DNA of 64,000 bases from Notamacropus eugenii (lineage: Eukaryota > Chordata > Mammalia > Diprotodontia > Macropodidae): the NCBI RefSeq assembly GCF_028372415.1, contig NC_092876.1, positions 64,074,885-64,138,884 of the forward strand, in the 5' to 3' direction. Both the position numbers and the translations under genes were made by a program. Below the pieces are notes generated by a model. The model did no database searches. It was not told the DNA's origin and saw only the letters and a list, made by a program, of their open reading frames with translations. This document shows, piece by piece, positions 51,795 to 63,900 of the stretch; within the stretch, counting starts at the first letter, position 1; each line of letters opens with the position of its first letter.

Positions 51795-51920
51795 TATTAA
51801 TAATCCCCATTAAGACTGCGAGCTCTTTGGGGGCAGGGACTATAACTTAATTTGTCTCCATGGTCTCCAGCACAGCACCTTCCACATAGTAAGCGCTTCA
51901 TAAATCTTTATTGGCCTGAA
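51795..51920 (+). repeat. L2 LINE 3' end fragment
   Basis: It has ctctttgggggcagggacta and catagtaagcgcttcataaa. Confidence 0.6.
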
Positions 51921-52264
51921 CTGAATTTTGTCAAATCCAATTCCAGAGCATTTCCATCCCATAGCTGCCATCAGGGGCAAAACTCTTGGGCAGTGCCAGG
52001 GAAGATCAAGGGACCAGAGGTCTGACACGGGATGTCTCTGCTGCTGGTGGTCACAGTTTTCTCTGTCATAACTGTACCAGGCTAGAGGGGTTCATATAAG
52101 AAGCTCTCATAGTCCATAGAGAGCTGGCTCAACATAATTCCAGCTTTGGAGTGATATTCCCAGCTATTTAAAAAAAAAAAAAAGAGTGACTTGAAAACAA
52201 AATAGGGCATGCGCAAAAAGTTAGTAAGTTTTACTGAACAGACATTTTCAGACTTTACCATAAA

Positions 52265-53100
52265 ATGATCAGCTGAAGAATCTGGGATTGTAGCCAGAAG
52301 AAAAGATAGGACTTGCTTGATATAATATTTGTCTTCAAGTATCTGAAGGGTCTTTATAGGGAGAGGAATTAGTATTGTTCAGTTTGATTCCTAAGGCAGA
52401 TATAGGAGAATGAGTGAAGATTTCAGTTAAGTATAAGGAAGGACTCTTATAAAAATTATTTGTATTTACTTCATTAAATATCTCCCAATTCCATGTAAAA
52501 AAATTAACAATCATTTCAAAAAATTTGAGTTCCAAATTCTCTCCTTCCCTCCCCTCTTGCCCCTCCTTGAGAATTTGATATTGATTATACCTGTGAAATC
52601 ACAGAAAATGTATTTGCAGATTAGCCATGTTGCAATAGAAAAGACAAACAAAATAAAATAAAGTTTAAAAAGTATGCTTCAATTTGCATTCAGAGTTCAT
52701 CAGTTCTCTCTCTCTCTGGAGGTGGAGAGTATTTTGCGTCATGGGTCCCTTGAAATTGGCTTGGATCATTGTCTTGATCAGAGTAGCTAAGTCTTTCACA
52801 GTGGATCAACCATACCATATTGTTGTTACTGTATATAATATTCTCCTGGTTCTGCTCACATCACTTTGCATCAGTTCATGTAAGTTTTCTCAAGTTTTTC
52901 TGAAACTATAAGGAAGAACTAATAACAATTAGAGTGAATAAAGATAAATACAATGAAATAAAAATGAAACAGGCTCTCTGCTAGAGTAGAGTTCCTCAGT
53001 GTCTCTTTCTGGTATAAACTGAGGTCCCTTCCAAATCTCTGAGTTCTTTGAGTCAAATCACTAATTCTTGAAGAAAGATCTAGCTTCCTCAGAAGAAAGT
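52265..53100 (+). repeat. CR1/L3 3' part, split by an L1
   Basis: 52265-52446 has gtcttcaagtatctgaaggg; 52907 onward resumes with ataaggaagaactaataaca and tagagtgaat. The L1 between them carries a target duplication, so CR1/L3 is the older layer. Confidence 0.6.
52446..52906 (-). mobile_element. L1 LINE 3' end with 14-bp target duplication
   Basis: Reversed marsupial L1 3' end: catcagttctctctctctctg, ggcttggatcattgtcttga, tcctggttctgctcacatca, ctttgcatcagttcatgtaa. TATAAGGAAGGACT at 52432-52445 recurs as TATAAGGAAGAACT at 52907-52920. Confidence 0.8.
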
Positions 53101-53389
53101 ACTCTGTAAACCCTAGTTTACAATATAAAGTGTGCATTATCATTATACTAAATATCACTGTTGATATTAGTTAGTCCTGAGACCATCGTGGCCATATTGC
53201 TGAATCCTGAAATTTCTGTGCTGAGTTTGAGACCTAGATCCAGTGGCTCTCTATGTCCTTGCCCCTTGGATTGGCAGTGGCTATAGTGGAGAGGTAAAGA
53301 TGACTCACTTCCCCAAGCTCCACAACTACAGAACTGAAAAATCTGCTTCAAAGTGGAGTCCATTGCTTTGTGGTTACCATCCAGCAGCC

Positions 53390-54170
53390 CCCAAAGAGCC
53401 AGGTCAAACAAGACACTGCACCTCAGTTCAACAAATGTTAAACTTTGTGCAAAACATTGTGCTGGTAAATGAAGGAGATTCAAGGTTGATTAGACATGGG
53501 GCCCCTTCCTCATGGAGTTTACACATTAGAAATAACATTCAACAAATATTTTTAAAATACCTATTTATGCCAGACACTGTAACAGATTCTGGGAATACAA
53601 AGGGAAAAAACCCCAATCTCTCACTTCGGGGAGCTAACATTCTCCTGGAGAGGGGGACAATACATACTTGAATAAATATATTATTCAAAACACATAGAAA
53701 GTAAATTAAAAAATAATGATGGAAGTAGGGTAGGGAAAAATACTAACTAGTAGCAGGGTAGTACCCAAGAAAGACCTCCTCCAGGAGGGGGCCCTTGAAC
53801 TCCCTTGAAGGGAGCTAGGGAATCTAGGGGACACTCAGGCAGAGATGTTCAGCAGGCAGTTACTGGTGTGAAAATGCAGCCTAGGAGAGAGATGAGGAGT
53901 GGATCTATAGATCTGGGAGTCATCTGGGAACTTGTGAGATCACCAGCAGACGTGGTCGGGAGAGAAGAGAAGGGCTAGGCTGGAGCCTGGGATTGGGGGG
54001 GGGGGCCACACCTATAAGGGCATGGATGATAATCCAGAAAAGCAGACTGAGAAGAGGGGAGGGGGACAGCAGAGTCCCTCTGCTGAGAGGTCAAGTAGCA
54101 AAGACAGGCAGGTTTGGGAATGAAGCCCAGTTTGTACCCTTGAGTTAAGGGCAGTGGTGGGTCTGGAGGC
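53390..54170 (-). repeat. L2 LINE 3' region, degenerate
   Basis: It has caacaaatatttttaaaata, tatgccagacactgtaacag and gggagctaacattctcctgg in reversed L2 order. Matches weaken after about 53850. A run of G lies at 53994-54005. Confidence 0.5.
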
Positions 54171-54261
54171 TAGATTTCAAGGAATGGAGTGGTGGGAAAA
54201 CAGAGGCAAACGGACATTGGCCATTTTTGCTTTACTGTGCTCTCCTTTCGGGAGGTCCCTG

Positions 54262-54345
54262 GAACTGGGTTTGAATCTCAGCTCTTCCCATCACTCCTTG
54301 CGTGCCTCTCGTCAGTTTCACCCCCTCAGATGACGTCACAAAATC
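54262..54345 (+). promoter_or_regulatory. Perfect CRE (TGACGTCA) in a decayed MIR, upstream of ELOA
   Basis: TGACGTCA at 54331-54338 is the full CREB/ATF palindrome, about 530 bases before the ELOA start codon. The bases before it (gggtttgaatctcagctctt, gtcagtttcacc) resemble a MIR, so the site may have arisen within that repeat. Function is inferred only. Confidence 0.45.
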
Positions 54346-54867
54346 CTGCCTTGTCAGAAGGGTGAGCTCACCAAGAGGACCAAGGGGAAGGCCGCTGGCT
54401 TTCTGTTTTGTTTGCTTGGAAGGAGCCGGAGGGCGGACGCTGATGGAGGGGCCAGCCCCTGGAGGAGAAGGCCCACGCCAAGGGGAGGGACCTTGGTCAC
54501 CCTCTGGTTCTCACTGAAGGGGGACAGGAGGCCTCGGAGAGAGGCCTCGAGCCGAGGCGGCAGAACACCACGTGCCAGACGCCTCCGGACCCTCGCGCAC
54601 GCGCCAAGGCAGGAGCGCACCTGCTCCGGGCGAGCTCACACCTCGCTCGGCCGTCGGGGGCGGGGCCAGAGCACGTCGGGGGCGGGGCCAGCCCTAGGGC
54701 TCACTCACCCTTCCCTCGCGGCCCTGAAAGCGCCAGTTCCGCTTCCGCCAGGGCTGTGGAGGCGGCGCGGGAGGTGCGCTCTCTTCTCCCTCTCCCTCTC
54801 CCCCTTACCCTGGCCGTGGAGGCGCCGCGAGCCTAGTCCCGGCGAGGAGGCCGTGCCAGTGACCACC

Positions 54868-54942
54868 ATGGCGGCGGAGTCGGTCCTGGAAGTGGTGGAG
54901 AGGTTGCAGTCGAGATTGGCCGGAAACCCTGAGCCGAAGAAG
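54868..54942 (+). CDS. ELOA: ELOA exon 1 coding part
   Basis: The start context gaccaccATGG is a strong Kozak. The exon has 25 codons ending NPEPKK before gtaagt. The frame stays open upstream to at least 54412 without an ATG, so this ATG is the visible start. Confidence 0.94.
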
Positions 54943-57900
54943 GTAAGTCTTGGGCCGGCCCGGGGCCGGGGTCGGGGTCGGGGTCGGGGTAGGCACCGGG
55001 CGAGGGGCGGTGCCGGCGGGGCGGGGCGGGGCGGAGCCGGAGGCTCGAGGCCCCGCGGGGGGCGTTGGAGGCGGGGGCCGCGGGGGGGGGGGGGGGCAGC
55101 GGCGCGAGCCGCTTAACGGTCACTAGGGCACCGGCCTGGTCCGGCCGCCGGGGGAGGTGGCGGACAGGCGGGCGGCGCGTGGGCTCCGGCCCAGGGCTCG
55201 GCCCCCACCCGCTGCTCCCGACAGCTGCCCCCTATAACGCCTTCGGCCGCTCGAACCCGTGCCCACTGCCCGGGCGCAGCCCGGGGTCCCCCTCCCCTCC
55301 CCCTCCAGCCTCGGGCAACTCCGGGCTCGAGGATCGGAAAGTTTGTTCTGGGCGAGGGGGCGGGGCGGCCGCCCCCGGTCCGGCTCGGAGCCAGGCCCGG
55401 CCGGGCGCTCGGGGTCCCGGGCCTCGGAGCAGGCTTCGCTGGGTTCCTAGAAAGGGCAGGCCCCAGCGCGGCTCGGCGCCCCGGGCCTGGCCCTGCCCTC
55501 CGCTTCCTGCGGAGTTGGTCCGGGATTCCCGAGGCAAACTCAGCCGCGGCTTCCGTGTGTGGCTGCGGGGACTGGAGAGAGGAGAGATCGGTGACCTTTT
55601 CTCTGCTCCCGCCGTGTCCCTTAAAAAATCCTGGTCCGCGGTGGGCTTTATTTTTTATTTCACTGTTACAGCCGCCCGGGAAGGACCATTTTCTCTAAAG
55701 CTCTCATGTCATAAGTTGCAGAAACCCGAGGTCCACAGCAGTATAAGACCTGGGTTTTTTTAGAGTGAATAAAAATATCAACTTGCAAACTTTATCCAGA
55801 AGGCCTTATTTTTTATTAATTGCATTCTGTTTTGAATGGTAACCACATTTAAAGATAAGCAGTTTTTTATGTGAGTTTGAACCTAATACACGCTCTTCAC
55901 CTCTTTAAAGATTTCCAATATGGCACCACTTTTCTCCTTTTCTAGTAGTGTACCCTCTGTATACTAAGATGTACGTAGAAATTTCGTAGTATAAATAAAT
56001 TTCCAACTTAATGATCCAGAAGTAAACTAGTGGTTGGATGTTTTTTGGAATCATATCATAGTATCCTGACTGGGAAAAAGTTTTGGTTTCCTATTGGCTT
56101 AGCAATTTGTTTTTATATTTAGGATCTAGTGAAATTCACATTCCCCTTGGGTGCCTCAGACCTGTGTGAGCCTGCTTTCCATTTGTCACAAACCAGGTTT
56201 TATGCATCTGTGCATGCTTGAAATAGCCTCTATATTCTGTGTACTAAACTAATTAACTCTGCTCATTCAGAATTCAATTCAAAGCAGTTCCTGAGGAAGC
56301 CATCTTATTTGGCAGTATAATGTACTGGAAAGAGGCTGGAATTGAAGTCTGTGCACCTGAGTTCTAATCCCATTTATCTTTTTTTAAATTTGCTTTTAGT
56401 TCCTATGAAATAAGGCAACCTTGTTCTTTATATTTTACTATTTAACAGCTGGGCACACTTAAAAAAATTTTTAAACATTGCTTTCAGAAATAGTACATAT
56501 AAATAAATACTGACTGAATTCCTCCACATCCTTATTTCTAATGAGCAGACAATTTATCTTTATTATCAACAGTTAAGGTTCTAATGTGTGCTTATCACAG
56601 AAGACCTGAGATTTCTATGTGTCTAGTAGGACAGCACTACATGCATATTTTCAGATTTATAAAAATGATTTTTGTGGGGATGAGTGAATTCTGGTTAACA
56701 AACACTCTTAATGGAGTTCCCCTTCCTGACTTAACTTGGCTCGGTGGGAGGAAGGAATTCCCTCATAGGTGTAAGTGTGGAGTGAGTTTCATTTCCATTT
56801 CATAGCCCTACAAACACCTCTACTTCATTGATGAACTGCCTGGGTGGACATACTGACCCTCGATTGTGTCCTGCTAAGTCAGACTTACCTTTTACTATTG
56901 TTCCCCACCTCTTATTCCCATTTTGTTTTAGGGAACAACTCTGTGGTGTGGAAAAGGAAACTCCTTACCTCATTAACATTCTAAGGATAATAGGATTTAG
57001 AGCCAAAAGAAATGATCTTAGAGATTTTCTAGATGAAATACCTGAGGCCCAGAAAAGGAAAATAATTTCTATAAGGTCACACAGCCTGGATTCAAACTCA
57101 GTCTAATGTCTGTACATAGTTTTAAAAATCTTCAAGCCATCATTTATTAAGCACCTACTGTGTGTCAGACACATAGGCCCTTGAGTGAGGCTGGAATGGT
57201 GCCAGCCATAGGGGCAGGGACAACAAAGACCTAAAAAAGAAACAAAATCGTGAACTCAGCTATTATATTGTAACAAGGGCTTACTAAACCAGAAGTAAAT
57301 CTGATGTATCTATCTTTGTGTCTCTTTGTATTAGCTAACACTGGATACAGACTTTGATTTTTGTGGAGAAAGTAAACCTGTATTAACAGATTCCCCAGAC
57401 TCTATAGTCAGCTAGGTGGCACAGTGAATACAGTCCCAGGCCTGGAGTCAGGAAGATATCAGTTCAAATTCAGCTTCAAATACTAGCTGTGTCACCCTTA
57501 GCAAGTCGCTTAACCTCTGTTTGCCTCAGTTCCTCTGCTGTAAAATGGGATAATATCTTCCCAGGGTTGTTGTGAGGATTAAATAAGATCATAATTGCAA
57601 AGTCCTTAACATAGGGCCTGGCACATGGTAAGCCCTATAAAAATAGTAGTTGTTGTTGTTAAGCCACAGCAATTCAAGAAAGTTACAGCTAAGGCACAGA
57701 GCTATTTCATTGCGCATTAGCTGGGCACCTATACTGATGAAACCATGAATCTTTGGAACACTAACACTTTGTTAACTACAAAGGTGTTCCCCCAAGTAGT
57801 TATAAAAGTTTTAAGGTGTCTAAGTAGTAAAATTTTACTTGCTGATAAAAATGGATTTCAAAACCAAGACATAGATCTGTAGTTTATGTTAAATATTTAT

Positions 57901-60900
57901 ATCTTTAGATTGTTTAATATTAATTGTTGGTAGTTTGTAATTCTCACTTTTTTCATTTAAATGTGATGGTATACTAGATTTGGCATATAGTCATCAGGCA
58001 AATGTTGGTATTGTGTGGAGATTCTAAGAGACTGATTTGACAGGTCATTTGTACTTTGACTTGTCAGTGAGAAGACTCATTGATGTTCAGATTTTAAATG
58101 GATTTATTTTAGGAAATGCAAACTGATTTTAGAAAATTAGGAGAACATTTATGTTAACTGTCTTAAATGTTGTTCTGTCAGAATGTTGCTTACCCCTAAT
58201 CTGCCCAATTTTAGCATTTGTAAGCAGAGACTTGCCTTTGAAATGGTCCTGATCATACTCATACTTAGCAAAATGTGTATGCTGGCTTAACCTTAGAAGG
58301 ATAGTAATTACCAATGTCTAGAATTTTGCTGTGTTGTAAATGCTTATATACTCCTTGGTTGGCATTTCAGTTTTGTCTGCTTTTATTTACACTTCATGTT
58401 GTGATACATGAGACATATCTTTACAGTTTCTCACTTTATTTAGATATCTTGGGGTTTTTTTTCCCAGGCCCTTGTCATAGTGTCTTAGGCTACACAATAA
58501 GTCTGATAGTACAGTCAACTATTACCCGGTATGTTCAGGAAATAGGATGATCTGATTAATCTATTTTAGTTAGAAAGTTAACATAATACCTACCATGAGT
58601 GTCAGTTTTCAAAGAATTAAAACACACGCGCTGAACTGTATTGAGTATGATTTAAAAAGCAGGTATCTCATAGTATCTCAGGTCACCATTTTGAACATCT
58701 GTTATTGTACTGTAACTGTATGGATGTGCCAGTTGAGAAATTCCCAGCTGACAAAATTCTGGATTGACCAGTTTTTAGTCTACTTGTTTTTTGGTACATT
58801 TTTGTAGGTGAACATATTTGTTCACTTGCAGGAGGATCCGCTGTGACCCACCCTCTGATGACAGGGAAAAAGGATACCTAGTAAGCCTTTTTTTTAATCT
58901 ATCTTCATGCATATCCCTAACTGAAAAGGAAGAAACTATGGGAAAGAGGCCCTTTTTCTCCATTGTTGAACAGAGTGGACCTCGAAACTGACAAACCTCA
59001 AATTTCAGCTGACCCATAAGGGTTTTGTCAGAAGTACCCCTCTCCCTAATTATTTGCTTGTAAGTTTTAAAAGAAGGCAATAAACATACCCCTAGCACTT
59101 GCCATCAGTCTTGTTGGTATTGCTGGGCACTCAGGAAATTTTGGTCATTAGCCACAGAGACTCTGAACTATCATGGTATGATAATGTGGAATTGTTTCAG
59201 TGACATCTACAATATGTTAGGAGGCCAGAGAATCTTTGTTCCATTTCCTTCCATTTGTTACTTAATGTTATGGTGATTTATTTGTGTGGTTAATGTCTTT
59301 GTGTTGGGAGTAGTAATTTGTCATATACCTCAGTTTCCTGGAGATTTTTTAGTATATACCTAGCATTTGGGTAGATCAGATCATTCAGATAATTTTTAAT
59401 CAGTGCTACTTTAATGGTCTTGGGGGACACAAGTCCATAGAACCACATAGCAGTTTTAGAGCTTGAAAGGATTTACACAGGGGATTTGAGGATAGCAGGG
59501 GGAAATGATTTACCCAGGGTTACCAAACTGATAGCAGAGTTAGAATTTGAACCCAGGACTTCTCATTCTTAATCCTGTGTTCTTTCCGTTATACCATACT
59601 GTTTCCTACCTTTCAAAACATAAAGACATGCCTGTGTATCCTAAGCACCAATTTTTCACTCATATTTGAATATAAAACCTTTGCCTTAGAGACAGTACCA
59701 ATAGAGAACCACTGGGTCTGTTTTTGTCCAGTAAAAACAATCACTTTTTTTGCTTTGTTCTGTATATGGAGACACATACTTTAGGTCAACACTGCTGTAT
59801 TTCAAAGGAAAGTAGAATGAGCATAGGATCTGGGACTCTGAGAGATCTTTGAGATCATTTAGTTCAACCTCTCTTCATTTTACAGAGAAAAGAAGGGACA
59901 TGTTTAAGGCTTTCTTAGCTGAGGGAGGGTGCCCAGAAAGCATCCCAAGTACTGAAATGAAAAGCTTAATGTCAGACTTAATGGTAGCTAGAAGGAGACA
60001 TTGAAAATCAGCACATCTCATCTTCTGTATTTAAATGTTAAAATTTTTTTTCACAAATCTCTCAGTTATCTTTTGTACTTTTGTTAGACTTGGAACTACA
60101 GTAGGCAAGGAAGGCAGTGGCCTAGGATATAGAGCTAAAGGCCACCCCCTTCCCCCCCCCCCCCAGCCCTCTGTAAATACACTATTCTTAATATAGTGGT
60201 ACAGCAGGTTTAGAGACTGAGGACCTGGATTTGACTGGTTCTGCTGCTTATTAGCCATTACACCTTAGGCAAGGCAGTCTGGCTTCTCTGGGCTTCAGCT
60301 TTCTCATTTATAAAATTAGGCTGTGAGGTGAGCTGAATTCTGAGGTGTCTTCCAACTCCACATAGGACAGTGTATTAGAGAACCCTACTCTCTGTCTTGT
60401 CTCTTGGTATTGATTTTGTGATGTTGTAGTGATGGGTGGAAGTCTGGAATGCTTAAGGCAGACATCTGCGTTATCCCATAGAATCAAAGATTCATTGGGG
60501 TAAGGATTCTTGGAAATCATTTAATTCAACCCCTTCATTTTACAGAGGAGGAGGACCCATGCCCAGAGAGGGGAAAGTAATCTAGTCAGTGTAACTTAGG
60601 TAGTAAGTAGCAGCATTGTAAATCTCACCCCAAATCCTCTGACTTCTCACTCCCCCAGTGCTCTGCATTCACTGTATATCACACAGTCATCGTGTTGTGG
60701 GTGCCTGTGTAGAAGACTTTCTAAAGAAAACAGTGATCAGCATGCAGGAGAGGAAAGCTAAATAAGAACTGGAGGAATATGAACAGGCTGAGAATTAAGG
60801 GAGCATTAGTCATAAAGTTGGTTAATTGTTCAACAAAGTATCTTAATTAATTGAGTTCCAGTTATGGTGAATACTGAGATGAATAATAATAACTTAAGTG

Positions 60901-63900
60901 TGTATAAGGTAATAGTTTACCAAACACTGTCTTCCCAGAGGCCCCATGAGGGAAAGGAGGTGAGAAGAAAAAGAAAGAGAACTTCATTTGGTTCTGTCCA
61001 CTGCTTGGTCATTTTATATATCCAATATTAACAGAAAAAAATTCTAATAATTTTAGCAGGAAACCATTCTTTGCCTGTGCCTACTTACCTTATTTTTGAA
61101 AAAATAGCCTTCAGAGAGTGACTCCTTCCTGAAGGCACAGTGCCATTTTTCTCAGAGTTCCTCCCCTTCCTTTTTTCCTCTGCTGCCAGGCCTATGTGGC
61201 ATTTTTCTGTAATTGATGTTGTCTTGCTCTTTTACCAAGTCTGGGGCAAAATACTAAGTGTCAATACAGTTGATAGTTATTTCACGTATATTCTGTAGCA
61301 TTGTTATTTCGGGAAAGGAGGTTTTCATGTGTCCCAATGAATCAGATTAAAATTGTAACTGTAAATTTTTCTTTGTCTCTGTAGCTTTTAAAACATCTGA
61401 AGAGACTCTCAGATTTACCTATCACAGTGGACATTCTTGCGGTAAGACAGCCTTAACAACCTAAAATTTGTGCATAATAATACCTGACGAGAGAATATTA
61501 ATAGATACTGACAGTAAACTCCTTGAAAGCTCGGACGAATCTTACTCCACTTTTGTTTTCCTGGCATTTACTGCATTGTCTTGCGTACACTGGGCACTAG
61601 ATAAAAGCTTGTTGAAATGAAAATAAAATAAAAGGGTAAGAGGACATTTCTCTTTAGCTTTAATATGACTAAGTGCTTTACACATATTTTCATTTGATCC
61701 TCATAACAAGTAGAGCAGTATTAGTGTATCCATTTTTTAGAAAAGGAAAGAAATTCAGAGAAATGAGAACTTGGCCAAATTTACACCTTCATTTGACGCT
61801 CATTCAGCAAACATTTATTAGAACCTGTTGAATATTTTAGAACTTTTCAGAGTGCTAGGAGAGACAATAGTCCTTCCTTTCCTGGGAATTACAGTTTAAT
61901 AGGGGCATATGATCCATAGAGAACACAGAATATTACATGATACTCTCACTAGAGAATGTTGGGGGATGGGGGAGAGTGTTAATATGATAATAAATGGCCA
62001 ACCTGGGACTGGAAACACTAGTCTTTCCAGTATGTAAGGTCAGTTAGATTTTTTCTGTCAAGTTCACTCGGGCGCTTTTGCTTTGAAAAGCCTTATCCCT
62101 CACCATGGAATAGTTTTGCTGCTCTGTGTGATCAGAGATTTTAGTTTAAGAAATTAAATATTAAAGAAATTTGTAGAATGAGTTTTTGATAGGTAGAAGT
62201 GTTTGGTAAACAGATGGTTTTTACCTCAGAGAATCTGAGGTTTTTGAATCTGGTATAAATTGAGTTTAACCCCCTTTGCTGGTTTTTCCATATATTTTAC
62301 AGGAAACAGGTGTCGGGAAAACAGTGAATGGCTTGCGGAAACATGAGCAAGTAGGAGGCTTTGCCAAGGACTTAGTGGCCCGCTGGAAGAAGTTAGTCCC
62401 TGTTGCTCAGGAGGTTGAAAGGTAAGAAGATGTTCTTTACCCATACTGCTTCATGGCAGATTCTGGTGCCCAAGAGGGACTGCAGAAAGGCTGATCAAGT
62501 CATAGATTTACAGCTGAAAGGAACCTTGGAGACCAAACTCATATGTACTTGTTGGATTGAATTGGCCCTAGTCCAGCCCCCTTATTTTTACAGAGGAGAC
62601 TTGCCTAAGTTTCAGGAGTAATAAGTGCTCAAGCCAGGACTCTGACTCCAGATCCAGCACTCTCTTTTTCCTCTTCTCTTTTCCTTCCTCTTTTTTTCCT
62701 TATTCCTGGGCCTGATGTGAATCCCAGAGTAGTTTAGGCAATCAGATCTGAGAAGAATGGCAACTGTCCTGATTCTGGGACTTGGGAGCTGTTTTCTATC
62801 TTCCTTCACGGGAATGGATTCAATAGGCCTGTTTCCCAGTCTGAAAAATAGAGGCAGTGGTATTAGGAACAGGAATGCCCTGGTTTGAGATTGTGGGGTG
62901 GGTGTGGTTCAGGGTAAGCAGATCCATTTGAGCTGAATTTTCAACAGTTAAGTTGACTAGAGAATAACATGTGCATGGAGGATTGGGTGCTTCTGTAGAC
63001 TCCCAAAGGAAAGAAGCAATCTGAGTTCCTTCTGTTGCCTTCCAGCCTTACCCATCACACCTGTACGTGTCTTATGTCAGACCTAGCTGTGTGTAGTCAT
63101 CTCTTTTGTCTAATCTTTTCCTCACATGCTTCCTGCTCTATCCACCCTTAATACTAGTGATTGCATCTTTTTTTTCAGATAGATTGGATTATGTCCCTTA
63201 GAACCTTATGGACTTTGTGTCACCCCCAACTCCTTGCTTGTTCTCTATGCAGGAGATACTTGATGAATGTTAATGAAATTTTTTATTTTTATGTTTTGTT
63301 TAGAAATATTGAGCCTGAGGAGCAAGACCTAGAGAGAAATAGCTCTAGAAAACGTCCCCGAGATGGATTTCCCAAGGAGGAGGAAATGGAGGTGGACTAT
63401 AGGGAAAGCTGGAAGGCCTCTTGTAGCCAGCCACACAGTCCTGACTACCGGGAGAAAAAACATCGAAAACTCTCGGAGTTGGAGAGAATGCCCAAGGCTT
63501 CACACAGTGCTGAGACGAGAGATGAGAGAAAGCGATGGAACAAAACCTCTCCAGTCTATGCCTCAGATCATGAATTATCAGACAGTAGTCATGTCCACTC
63601 ACCTCAGCCTTCCACAAGCCCCCAGCAGTTTTCCATGGACTATGATCAACCCCAAGAAGAAGAGGAAGAGCAACCGGTGTCTCATCGGAAGGTTGGCAAA
63701 AGCCATAGTCATGTCTTTCAGGACCGAGGGCTAAATAGCCAAGAGAGACACTTGGGTGATCCCCAGGATAGAGTTTCTGTGAGTCGGAGCAAAGAGCATA
63801 AGACTTCACAGAAGGAAAAGCATCGATTGGATACAAAAGAAGAGAAGACCTTTAGTTTGAGTCGAGAAAAAGTGTCTAAGGCTGCTTCTCGAGAAGAGGG

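Larger units (their letters stand above)
54440..55570. promoter_or_regulatory. ELOA: ELOA CpG-island promoter
   Basis: CpG-dense sequence starts near 54440, covers exon 1 and the first 600 bases of intron 1. It contains two GC boxes within a direct repeat, cgtcgggggcggggccag at 54652-54669 and 54674-54691. No TATA box is visible, as expected for a housekeeping gene. Confidence 0.75.

Noticed and set aside
55065-55763. 232-codon open frame after ELOA exon 1
   Set aside because: It starts in intronic GC-rich sequence beyond a strong donor, and ELOA exon 2 joins directly to exon 1.
63345-63836. 163-codon minus-strand open frame
   Set aside because: It is the shadow of ELOA exon 4, whose forward frame matches elongin A.
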